This document shows, in pieces, positions 32,332 to 40,097 of a stretch of DNA of 40,097 bases (the stretch's first letter is position 1; the number at the start of each line of letters is the position of its first letter). Both the position numbers and the translations under genes were made by a program. Under the pieces are notes generated by a model. The model did not search any database and was not told the DNA's origin. It saw nothing but the letters and a program-made list of their open reading frames with translations. This DNA comes from Gemmataceae bacterium (GTDB lineage: Bacteria; Planctomycetota; Planctomycetia; Gemmatales; Gemmataceae), in assembly GCA_003136315.1 (NCBI GenBank), contig PLDW01000325.1, forward strand, positions 930-41,026, read 5' to 3'.

Positions 32332-35300
32332 CTAACCCTGGACGGGAGCCGTGGGTGAAACTTCGACTGTGGAGACCCCATTTTCCGCGGCTGGTGCGTG
32401 ACCGTTCACACTCACGTGGTGATGCCCATTGAGAGAGGGCTCCGACCCCAAGGAGTCCTTACTCAGATTTCCATCGGCTGGTGGCGGGGTTGGGGACGAG
32501 TGGTGGCTCCCAAACCTCTGGATGACGGAGTAGAAGACGGGGGTGAGGAAGATGCCGAAGGCTGTCACCCCGAGCATGCCGCTAAACACCGCCAGGCCCA
32601 GCGACTGCCGCATCTCCGCACCCGCACCCTGAGCGTACACCAGAGGAACGACGCCGAATATGAACGCGAAGCTCGTCATCACGATTGGCCGCAACCGGAG
32701 CCGGCAAGCCTCGACCGTCGCTTCCCGTCGGGGCATCCCATCCTCCTGTCGTTGCTTGGCAAATTCGACAATCAGGATCGCGTTCTTGCACGCCAGCCCG
32801 ACCAAAACCACGAACCCGATCTGCGTGAAGACTGTCACCTCGATACCCGCCCACCGCACCCCGACCACGGAGCAGAGCAGGCACATCGGAACGACCAGAA
32901 TGACCGCCAGCGGAAGCTTCCAACTCTCATATTGGGCGGCCAAGACCAGGAATACGAATACCACCGCCAGAACGAAGAAGTACATGGCCGAATTCCCGGC
33001 CTGATTCTGAAGGTAGGCCAGTTCGGTCCACTCAAATTGCATCCCGCGCTGCAACTCTTGCCGGGCGAGAGATTGCATCAACTCGATACCCTGTGCCGAT
33101 CCCGTCCCGGGGGCAGGGTTTCCCGTGATCGCTGCCGCCGAGTACATGTTGTAGCGCATCACGACGACCGGCCCACTCGTGTCCCGGACATCCATCACCG
33201 TCCCGAAGCGGACCATCTGTCCTTGTGCGTTCCGCGCCTGGAGCTGGAGAATGTCCGGTACGTGACTGCGGAATCGCGGATCGGCCTGGACGTTGACTTG
33301 CCACGTTCGGCCGAACTCGTTGAAGTTGTTCACATAATACGCCCCGAGATACACCTGGAGGGTGTCGAAGATGTCGCTGATCTGCACCCCCAATATCCGA
33401 CATTTGCTCCGATCGATCTCCAGGTGCAGCCACGGCGTATTCGCCCCCGCGCTGGTGAACAACCCTTCCAGGCCCGGAGTCTCATTCCCCCGTTGGACAA
33501 TCCGATCGCTCACTCGTTCGAGTTGAGCCAGATCGGTGTTCCCCCGAGCCTCGACGATCAGGTTGAACCCGCCAGTGGTGCCGAGTCCATCAACTGGCGG
33601 GGCACCGAACGTGGAAATCTCGGCCTCCCGAACCTCCTGTCGGCATCGCGCCTGGATCGAGGCGGCAATCGCGTCGGCGGTTCCCGAGGAGCCACGTCGC
33701 TTCTCAAACGGGTCTAACATCACATACATCGACCCCAGGTTCGGGGCGTTCGCATTCAGGATCAAAGAGCGGCCAGCGATCCCAACCGTGTGCGCGACAC
33801 CGGGTGTCTGACGGGCAACCGCCTCGATCTGGGTCATCGCCGTTTCGGTCCGCTCCACCGAGGCTGAGTCCGGGAGCCGGACGTTTAAAATCAAGTATCC
33901 TTTGTCCTGTTGCGGGATGAATCCGGTCGGAGTGCGGAGGAACTCCAGGTAGGTCATCACAAGCAAGCCGCCGTAGGCGAGGATGACGACTCCACTCACC
34001 CGGAGAATCCGATTGACCGCCCCTCCATACACTCCCGTCAAGGCATCGAATGCTTGATTGAAGCCCCGGAAGAACCCACCCAGAACCGTGTTGACCGGCC
34101 GGATAATGAGCCGCCCAATGATCCCTCCAACCAGCAACCCTGGAAGGGCGAACACCGCGATTCGGGTTCCCCATGCCCACCACCCCGCGGCGCCGCCTTC
34201 CTCAATGCCGCTGGAAGCCCCAGGCAAGCCGTACCGTCCACCCAGGTAGTCGGGGCCGATCTCGTAGGTCAGGATGCCGCCAAGTACCGCAAAGATCCAC
34301 CACGGCAGCGCCTCGCGGCGATGTTTGTGTCCAGCCGCCGCATCGGCCTTGAAGATCAGCACCGCCCGCGACGGGGTCATGGTCAAGGCGTTGACTGCTG
34401 AGATGATCGTGGAGACCGCGATTGTGACCGCAAACTGGCGGAAGAACTGGCCGGTGATGCCGCCAAGGAAACAGCACGGGACGAACACCGCGCTGAGCAC
34501 CAGGGTGATCGCCAGGACCGGCCCTGTGATTTCTCCCATTGCCTTGATTGTCGCTGTGCGTGGGTCGAGCCCAGTCGCCATCTGTCGCTCGATATTTTCC
34601 AGCACCACGATGGCATCATCGACCACAATCCCGATCGCCAGTACCAGGCCGAAGAGGGTCAGGCTATTCAGAGTAAACCCCATCAGGGACATGATCGCGA
34701 ACGTCCCGATCAAGGAGACCGGTACGTCGATCATGGGCAGAATCATCGCCCGCCAATCTTGAAGAAACAGAAGAACTACAATCGCGACCAGGATCACAGC
34801 GTCTCGGAGAGTGACGAACACCTCATTGACCGATTCCCGGATGAACGGGGTGGTATCATAGACGATCTGGTAATCCATCCCGTCCGGGAATCGGGTCTTC
34901 AACTCCCGCATCTTGGCGTACACCCGGTTGGCGGTCTCCAGGGCGTTTGATCCGGGTAGTTGGTACACGCACAACGCAACGGACGGTTTCCCATCCAGAG
35001 TGCAGGATTGGTCGTACTGCTGCGATCCGAGTTCGACCCGGGGTTGGCCGTCCGGGGTTCGAGTGACCACATCCTTGAGTCGAACAATCCCGGTTGCCGG
35101 CCCCGCCGTGTCGGTGTTGTCCTGGCTGGTGGCGGGCATGGCCGACCCAGTTGTCCCGGCCGTTGATCCATCCTGAGATCCTTTGATGATGATATCGGAG
35201 AATTCGTCCGGCTCAGTGAGTCGGCCCAGTGCGGTGACGGTGAGCTGAAATTGCTGCCCTTGCGGCACCGGCCGCTGGCCGATTTGCCCCGCTGCGACCT

Positions 35301-35943
35301 GAACATTCTGACGAGCGATCGCAGCGACCACATCCATCCCACTGAGATTCAGCGCGGCCAGTTTGTCCGGATCGAGCCAGGCGCGGAGACTGTAATCCCG
35401 CTGGCCAAGGTATGAGACTCCTCCCACCCCCTCCAGACGGCCGAGCTCGTCCCGGACATCAATCGTCGCATAATTGCTCAGGTAAAGATCGTTGTATAGA
35501 CCATTGGGCGAGACTAAATTGACGATCATCAGCGTATTCGGTGACATTTTCTTCACGGTGATCCCCTCGTTCTGGACAAGTTGGGGGATTACCGGGAGAG
35601 CGAGTGAGACTCGGTTCTGGACGAGAACCTGGGCCATGTCCGAGTCTGTCCCAAGTTTGAATGTGACGGTGAGTGTGTACGTCCCGTCGTTGGTACACCG
35701 GGATGACATGTACATCATCCCCTCCACTCCGCTGACCTGCTCCTCGATCGGCGCTGCAACCGTATCTCGAACGGTGGTCGCGTTCGCACCCGGATAGAAG
35801 GCCACGACCTGAACGGTGGGGGGTGTGACCTCGGGATAGAGGGCGACGGGCAAAGTCCCCACCGCCACCCCACCCGCCAGCATGATGACCAGCGAGATAA
35901 CGGTTGCGAAGATCGGACGGTCGACGAAAAATCGTGCGATCAC
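32332..35943 (-). CDS. RND efflux permease, HAE1/AcrB-type (second of pair)
   Basis: This 1203-residue inner-membrane transporter belongs to the hydrophobe/amphiphile-efflux RND family and should export lipophilic compounds using the proton gradient. It opens FFVDRPIFATVISLVIML, carries the porter-domain motif GANATTVRDTVAAPIEEQV, and has the TM4 proton-relay pair in GIVVDDAIVVLENIER (Asp442, Asp443). The second half repeats the layout (GFIPQQDKGYLILNVRLPD, VFLVLAAQYESWKLPLAVILVVP, GLACKNAILIVEFAKQ). It is longer than the usual 1030-1050 residues. It has about 28 extra residues at 257-284 and about 85 at roughly 536-620, the latter including two added hydrophobic segments between TM6 and TM7. 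GTG 35943 overlaps the upstream stop as GTGA, so translation is coupled. No membrane-fusion or outer-membrane partner gene is visible here. Confidence 0.95.
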   Translation of the reverse strand: MIARFFVDRPIFATVISLVIMLAGGVAVGTLPVALYPEVTPPTVQVVAFYPGANATTVRDTVAAPIEEQVSGVEGMMYMSSRCTNDGTYTLTVTFKLGTDSDMAQVLVQNRVSLALPVIPQLVQNEGITVKKMSPNTLMIVNLVSPNGLYNDLYLSNYATIDVRDELGRLEGVGGVSYLGQRDYSLRAWLDPDKLAALNLSGMDVVAAIARQNVQVAAGQIGQRPVPQGQQFQLTVTALGRLTEPDEFSDIIIKGSQDGSTAGTTGSAMPATSQDNTDTAGPATGIVRLKDVVTRTPDGQPRVELGSQQYDQSCTLDGKPSVALCVYQLPGSNALETANRVYAKMRELKTRFPDGMDYQIVYDTTPFIRESVNEVFVTLRDAVILVAIVVLLFLQDWRAMILPMIDVPVSLIGTFAIMSLMGFTLNSLTLFGLVLAIGIVVDDAIVVLENIERQMATGLDPRTATIKAMGEITGPVLAITLVLSAVFVPCCFLGGITGQFFRQFAVTIAVSTIISAVNALTMTPSRAVLIFKADAAAGHKHRREALPWWIFAVLGGILTYEIGPDYLGGRYGLPGASSGIEEGGAAGWWAWGTRIAVFALPGLLVGGIIGRLIIRPVNTVLGGFFRGFNQAFDALTGVYGGAVNRILRVSGVVILAYGGLLVMTYLEFLRTPTGFIPQQDKGYLILNVRLPDSASVERTETAMTQIEAVARQTPGVAHTVGIAGRSLILNANAPNLGSMYVMLDPFEKRRGSSGTADAIAASIQARCRQEVREAEISTFGAPPVDGLGTTGGFNLIVEARGNTDLAQLERVSDRIVQRGNETPGLEGLFTSAGANTPWLHLEIDRSKCRILGVQISDIFDTLQVYLGAYYVNNFNEFGRTWQVNVQADPRFRSHVPDILQLQARNAQGQMVRFGTVMDVRDTSGPVVVMRYNMYSAAAITGNPAPGTGSAQGIELMQSLARQELQRGMQFEWTELAYLQNQAGNSAMYFFVLAVVFVFLVLAAQYESWKLPLAVILVVPMCLLCSVVGVRWAGIEVTVFTQIGFVVLVGLACKNAILIVEFAKQRQEDGMPRREATVEACRLRLRPIVMTSFAFIFGVVPLVYAQGAGAEMRQSLGLAVFSGMLGVTAFGIFLTPVFYSVIQRFGSHHSSPTPPPADGNLSKDSLGSEPSLNGHHHVSVNGHAPAAENGVSTVEVSPTAPVQG

Positions 35944-38900
35944 GAGTGAGACTCTCCGTTCGTCTGAGCCGAGATGGTCGGTGGTATTGGTCGGACGGTG
36001 GCAAAGGTGGGGATCGACCGAGCTTGTAGCCCACGGATGGCTCTGAGCAGCAGCAACCCTACGGCGGTCCCGACGAAAAGCCCCCAGGGCCTGGTCCCAA
36101 TACCCACCTGGGCAAGTAACCAGCCACTCGCGTTGCCAAGCCCGCCAGCAACGGAATAGGAGAGGACGCTACGGACACGAGGAGATTGAAAGAGCCGGCT
36201 CTCGCTCATCCCCTGGATGACGTAGAAGAAGACCGGGGTGAGGAAGATCCCGAAGACGGTCACCCCGAGCATCCCACTAAAGACCGCCGTCCCAAGCGAT
36301 CGTCGCATCTCCGCCCCGGCTCCGGATGCGACCACCAGGGGGAGGACGCCAAAGATGAACGCGAATGATGTCATCAGGATCGGCCGCAGACGCAGTCTGC
36401 TGGCCTCCTTCGTCGCGTCATAGCACGACCGGCCTTCCAGGCGCAGGTGCTTGGCGAACTCCACGACCAGGATTGCATTTTTACATGCGAGTCCAACTAA
36501 CACGACTAATCCAATCTGCACAAAAATATTGACATCGCGATTGGTGAATCGGACTCCCGCAACCGAGCAGAGTAAGCAGAGCGGGACAACAAGAATGACC
36601 GCCAAAGGAAGGGTCCAACTCTCGTAGAGCGCCGACAGAGCAAGGAATACGCTGATGACCGACAGGAGGAACACGTAGATCGCGGTGTTCCCGGCCCGAA
36701 GTTGCATGAACATCAACTCGGTCCACTCGATTCGCATGGACAGCGGGAGTGTGTCGTCGGCCACCTTGTTGATGGCGTCGATGGCTTCCCCGTCGCTCAC
36801 TCCAGGCAGCACATTCCCATTGATCGGAGCGGCGGTGTACAGGTTGTATCGAGTCACCGAGATGGGGCCGCCAATCTCCTTCATCCGGCCCAGCGTGCCG
36901 AGCGGAACCATCTCCTTGTTTCCATTGCGGACCTGGAAGAGGCGGACATCCTCGGGTTGATTGCGGTACTGACCCTCGGCCTGGATCGTCACCTGCCAGT
37001 GTCGGCCGAAGTCGTTGTAACTGGTGACGTAAAGCGACCCAAGGTTCATGCTGAGGGTCTGGTTCACATCGTCCAGAGACAGCCCCAGGGCAGCGACCTT
37101 GGGGCGATCGATGTCCGCACGCAGTTGGGGGATCTTGGCACGAAACTGAGTCTTCGCGTCAGCCAGGTAGGGGAGTTTCTTGAACTTGTCGACTAAATTT
37201 TCCATTTGTTGTTCTAGCGATCGAACTCCAAGTCCGCCGCGATCTTCGACGATGAATTTGAAACCGCCTGCCGATCCGAGCCCGGGTACGGGAGACGCTC
37301 CGAACACCGTGACCTGGGCATCGGGAACTTCCTTGGCCCAGCGTTTCCGCAGTTTGGCCATGATCGCGACGTCGCGGAGGTCGGGGCTTTGCCGCTCTGC
37401 GAAGGGTTTGAGCACGATGAACATGGAGGCGAAGTTCGCACTATTGGCCTGGAGCAGGAAGGACATGCCGGAGTTGGTGATAGTGTGATTCACACCCGGA
37501 ACTTCCCGGGCAATTTGCTCGACCTTCATCACGGTCTTGTGAGTCCAATCCAGGGACGCAGCGTCGGGGAGTTGAACATTCACGATCAACCGGCCCTGGT
37601 CCTGCTGGGGGATGAACCCCTTAGGAGCTTGCTGGAATGTCACCACAGTCGTGACTAGCAGGCCAACGTATCCGATCATGACAATCACGTAAATCCGCAT
37701 CAATCGCCCGACTGCCCAGGCGTACAACGCAGTCCCTCGTGCGAATACCCAGTTGAAGAGTCGGCCGGAGAGCGACAAGGGGAGCATGACCCAGGCAACG
37801 AGGGATGCAACTGGGCTCTTCTGAGCCTTCTCTTCGTGTTTCCCTTTCAAGAGGATGGCCGCCAGGGCCGGGCTGAAGGTCAGTGAGTTAATTGTCGAGA
37901 TCACAGTCGAGGCGGCGATGGTGACGGCAAACTGACGGAAGAACTGACCGGTCATGCCACTGATAAATGCACAGGGCACGAACACCGCGCACAGCACCAG
38001 GGCGACCGCGACAATCGGCCCGGTTACCTCGCCCATTGCTTGCCGGGTTGCGTCCTTCGCAGCCAGCCCGCGTTCCAGCCAGCGCTCGACGTTCTCGACC
38101 ACCACGATCGCATCATCGACCACGATTCCGATCGCCAGAACCAGCCCGAACAGGGAGATATTGTTCAGACTGAACCCGAGGACCGCCATGACCGCAAACG
38201 TACCGAGGATGGCGACGGGCACCGCCAACAGAGGGATGATCGCGGCCCGCCAGCTTTGGAGGAAGACCACGACCACGACCGCGACGAGCCCAATCGCCTC
38301 GATCAAAGTCCAGACCACATCCTCGACGGATTCCTTGATGAAAGGGGTGGTGTCGTAGGCAATCGTATAATCGACACCATCTGGGAAACCGGCCTTGAGT
38401 TCCTCCATCTTGGCGCGGACCCGGTCCGCCACCTCCAGGGCGTTCGTCCCGGGGAGTTGGTACAGCCCAAACCCCACCGATGGCTGACCATCAAGGCTGC
38501 AGATCGTGTTATAGTTTTGGGCACCGACCTCGATCCGCGCGACATCTTTCAGACGCACGATCCCCGACACCGGTGCTGGTGTCCCCACCCCCAGCATCCC
38601 TCCGGCCAGCCCCAGTGCGCCGACCGTGCCACCGGCCGGGAGGATTCCGCTGGTTGTTCCGTTGGTGTTACCACTACCAGCCGCAGGGGGTGCTGTCAGG
38701 CTCACGGTCAACCCGCCCGTGGGGGCCACGGCTGAGGCGGTGTTGGTGGTCGTGACTCCGGTGACGGAGTCGCTGTATCCGGGGCCGCCCAGATTGCTGA
38801 CCCCCAGAGCGTCGAGGCCCAGAGCGTTGGTCAGGACGTTCGAGGTGGAGGTGTAGTACTCAGAAACCGCGGCCGATGCGAGTGGGCCGATACCGAGTGA

Positions 38901-39788
38901 TTGACTGCTGCTGCCGGCTGACTGCATTGCGCTGGATTGAGTGTTCTTTCGCGGAACCGGTCCGATCTTGCCGGCCGATCCCGCCGGAACCCCGGCCTGG
39001 GACATAATCGGGGGTGCCCCCCCAATTTTCACCACGATGTCTTCAAATTGTTCTGGCGCGGAGAGTCGACCGAGGGTATCGATCGGGAGCTGGAATGCCA
39101 GCCCCGAGGCCGCCGGGGGTTGCCCGATTCGGCCGGCGGGAGCATCCACGTTTTGAGTCGAGATCGCGTTGGCCACATCCATAGCCGTCACGTTCCGCGC
39201 GGCCATTTTTTGCGGGTCGAGCCAGATCCGCATGCTGTAGTCCCGCTGACCCTGGATCAAAACGTCCGAGATCCCATCCACCCGGAGTAATTCGTCCTTG
39301 GCATAGATGGTTGCGAAATTACTCAGATATTTGTCGTCGTAACGCCCATCTGGCGAGATAAAGTTGACGATCAGCAACATATCCGGTGTCTTCTTCCGGA
39401 TCGTGATCCCCTGCTGTTGGACCGCGGTCGGGAGTTGCGGCATCGCCAGCGCAACCCGGTTTTGGACCATCACCACCGCGGTCCGTAAGTCGGTGCCGAT
39501 GTCGAACGTAGCGGTCAGTGAGTACGACCCGTCGTTACCGGACTGGGACGACAGGTACAGCATCCCATCGATCCCGTTCACCTGCTGTTCAATTGGGGCT
39601 GCCACGGTGTCCGCCACCTCCTGGGCGCTGGCACCGGGGTAACTGATCGAGATCACGACGCTCGGGGGGGTGATCCGGGGGTATTGGGCGACCGGCAGAG
39701 CGAGGAGAGCGAGCGCACCGGTCAGGGTCATGAGCGCAGACAGGACGGTCGCGAAAATGGGTCGGTCGATGAAGAAGTTCGAGATCAC
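35940..39788 (-). CDS. RND efflux permease, HAE1/AcrB-type, with long Ser/Gly-rich insertion
   Basis: This 1282-residue RND permease opens FFIDRPIFATVLSALM and carries GASAQEVADTVAAPIEQQVNG and the TM4 motif GIVVDDAIVVVENVERW. The second-half motifs are GFIPQQDQGRLIVNVQLPD, LFLALSALYESWTLPLAVILVVP-like residues and GLACKNAILVVEFAKHL. Residues about 257-408, between DIVVKIGG and GIVRLKDVARIE, are a Ser/Gly/Thr/Ala-rich insertion of about 150 residues that typical family members lack. The C-terminus has about 80 extra residues with another hydrophobic stretch. GTG 39788 is preceded by GAGGG at 9 nt; a longer in-frame start at 39836 is less likely. It is first in the two-permease operon. A periplasmic adaptor gene is expected upstream but may lie beyond the right edge. 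Confidence 0.95.
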   Translation of the reverse strand: MISNFFIDRPIFATVLSALMTLTGALALLALPVAQYPRITPPSVVISISYPGASAQEVADTVAAPIEQQVNGIDGMLYLSSQSGNDGSYSLTATFDIGTDLRTAVVMVQNRVALAMPQLPTAVQQQGITIRKKTPDMLLIVNFISPDGRYDDKYLSNFATIYAKDELLRVDGISDVLIQGQRDYSMRIWLDPQKMAARNVTAMDVANAISTQNVDAPAGRIGQPPAASGLAFQLPIDTLGRLSAPEQFEDIVVKIGGAPPIMSQAGVPAGSAGKIGPVPRKNTQSSAMQSAGSSSQSLGIGPLASAAVSEYYTSTSNVLTNALGLDALGVSNLGGPGYSDSVTGVTTTNTASAVAPTGGLTVSLTAPPAAGSGNTNGTTSGILPAGGTVGALGLAGGMLGVGTPAPVSGIVRLKDVARIEVGAQNYNTICSLDGQPSVGFGLYQLPGTNALEVADRVRAKMEELKAGFPDGVDYTIAYDTTPFIKESVEDVVWTLIEAIGLVAVVVVVFLQSWRAAIIPLLAVPVAILGTFAVMAVLGFSLNNISLFGLVLAIGIVVDDAIVVVENVERWLERGLAAKDATRQAMGEVTGPIVAVALVLCAVFVPCAFISGMTGQFFRQFAVTIAASTVISTINSLTFSPALAAILLKGKHEEKAQKSPVASLVAWVMLPLSLSGRLFNWVFARGTALYAWAVGRLMRIYVIVMIGYVGLLVTTVVTFQQAPKGFIPQQDQGRLIVNVQLPDAASLDWTHKTVMKVEQIAREVPGVNHTITNSGMSFLLQANSANFASMFIVLKPFAERQSPDLRDVAIMAKLRKRWAKEVPDAQVTVFGASPVPGLGSAGGFKFIVEDRGGLGVRSLEQQMENLVDKFKKLPYLADAKTQFRAKIPQLRADIDRPKVAALGLSLDDVNQTLSMNLGSLYVTSYNDFGRHWQVTIQAEGQYRNQPEDVRLFQVRNGNKEMVPLGTLGRMKEIGGPISVTRYNLYTAAPINGNVLPGVSDGEAIDAINKVADDTLPLSMRIEWTELMFMQLRAGNTAIYVFLLSVISVFLALSALYESWTLPLAVILVVPLCLLCSVAGVRFTNRDVNIFVQIGLVVLVGLACKNAILVVEFAKHLRLEGRSCYDATKEASRLRLRPILMTSFAFIFGVLPLVVASGAGAEMRRSLGTAVFSGMLGVTVFGIFLTPVFFYVIQGMSESRLFQSPRVRSVLSYSVAGGLGNASGWLLAQVGIGTRPWGLFVGTAVGLLLLRAIRGLQARSIPTFATVRPIPPTISAQTNGESHS
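38565..39020 (-). other. Low-complexity insertion inside the RND permease
   Basis: This segment encodes about 150 residues dominated by Ser, Gly, Thr, Ala, Pro and Asn, with elements such as MQSAGSSSQSLGIG and GGMLGVGTPAPVSG. It sits in the periplasmic porter/docking region at the point where related permeases have a short loop. The paired permease has a smaller insertion (about 28 residues) at the same place. Confidence 0.75.
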
Positions 39789-40097
39789 GGGGCGCCCTCG
39801 GAGCGGTCGGAAGCCAGGGCCGGTGTTCGTTCTCACCCGGTGGGGAGGTAGATCGAGCTAAAACCCATCACGAAAGCACGAAAGACGAAGGAGTCGAAAC
39901 CAGCCTCTGGCTCCCCCTTCCCTCGTAGGGAAGGGGGCTGGGTGGTTAGGTTCTGCCTCCGGCTCCCCCTTTTTATACAGGAATCCGCTGAGGTTATCAC
40001 ATTCCTGGAGCGATCATCGGTCTAACGTGAGGGCGAGGCTCCTGCCGAGCGTGATGCTGGTGAAGCTCGGCAGTAGCCTCGCACTCCCGTGTGTGCG
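39789..40097. other. Gene-free right edge with two hairpin repeats
   Basis: I find no gene in the last 309 bp. CCCCCTTCCCT (39913-39923) pairs with AGGGAAGGGGG (39927-39937) around a CGT loop. GCGAGGCTCCTGCCGAGC (40033-40050) pairs with 40065-40082 at 17 of 18 positions. The promoter of the RND operon should be in the left part, but no consensus boxes were seen. Confidence 0.6.
40033..40082. repeat. 18-bp inverted repeat with 14-nt loop
   Basis: The two arms match at 17 of 18 positions and enclose 14 nt. It lies in non-coding DNA at the right edge and could be a terminator for an unseen upstream gene or another intergenic repeat family. Confidence 0.7.

Noticed and set aside
1-40097. CRISPR array or defence island
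   Set aside because: No regularly spaced direct repeats and no cas, restriction or toxin genes were seen.

Overview
This window comes from a GC-rich bacterium that is almost certainly a planctomycete, most likely of the Gemmata group. The sequence-level reasons are three large Ser/Thr protein kinases in 40 kb, three ECF sigma factors sitting beside kinases or a zinc-finger anti-sigma protein, two TIGR03000-type surface proteins, a DUF1501 protein with a Tat signal, a PEP-CTERM protein, DUF6134- and DUF3592-type proteins, and several families of palindromic intergenic repeats. No rRNA, tRNA or CRISPR array was found.

Layout. 1-4017 (minus): a Ser/Thr kinase running off the left edge, preceded by an FHA-GAF-AAA+ sigma54 activator. 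4254-4820 (plus): leuD, the only clear primary-metabolism gene. 4821-5400: a gene-free stretch with a composite inverted-repeat element. 5401-6204 (plus): a DUF3592-type membrane protein. 6653-11107 (minus): ECF sigma factor, zinc-ribbon/membrane protein and zinc-finger Ser/Thr kinase, a probable operon. 11314-12179: an IS1-family transposase remnant and a small basic protein. 12326-15537 (plus): a GT39/ArnT-like membrane glycosyltransferase, a DUF6134-like exported protein and a small Cys-rich exported protein with its own promoter. 15620-17195 (minus): two TIGR03000 proteins. 17343-21880 (minus): ECF sigma factor plus a large zinc-finger anti-sigma protein fused to alpha-2-macroglobulin-like domains. 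22267-25649 (plus): a second-type ECF sigma factor, a zinc-ribbon Ser/Thr kinase and a small Ser/Thr/Gly-rich protein. 25735-27177 (minus): DUF1501 protein. 27556-27930 (plus): PEP-CTERM protein. 27931-28528: hairpin-rich non-coding DNA containing two tandem copies of an apparently undescribed structured element, followed by an orphan gene. 29118-32022 (minus): sensor histidine kinase and NtrC-type sigma54 response regulator. 32332-39788 (minus): two translationally coupled RND (HAE1-type) efflux permeases with unusual insertions.

The theme is signalling and the cell surface. Three modules join a sigma factor or sigma54 activator to a membrane-anchored kinase or anti-sigma sensor. A two-component pair lies just downstream of the efflux operon and may control it, though no sigma54 promoter was recognised. 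The least explained feature is the tandem element at 28268-28489. Its two units share loop sequences but have different, compensating stem sequences, as expected of a conserved folded RNA (or folded single-stranded DNA).

Calls rest on reading motifs by eye. No database search was run. Start sites were chosen by ribosome-binding site and by where conserved domains begin.
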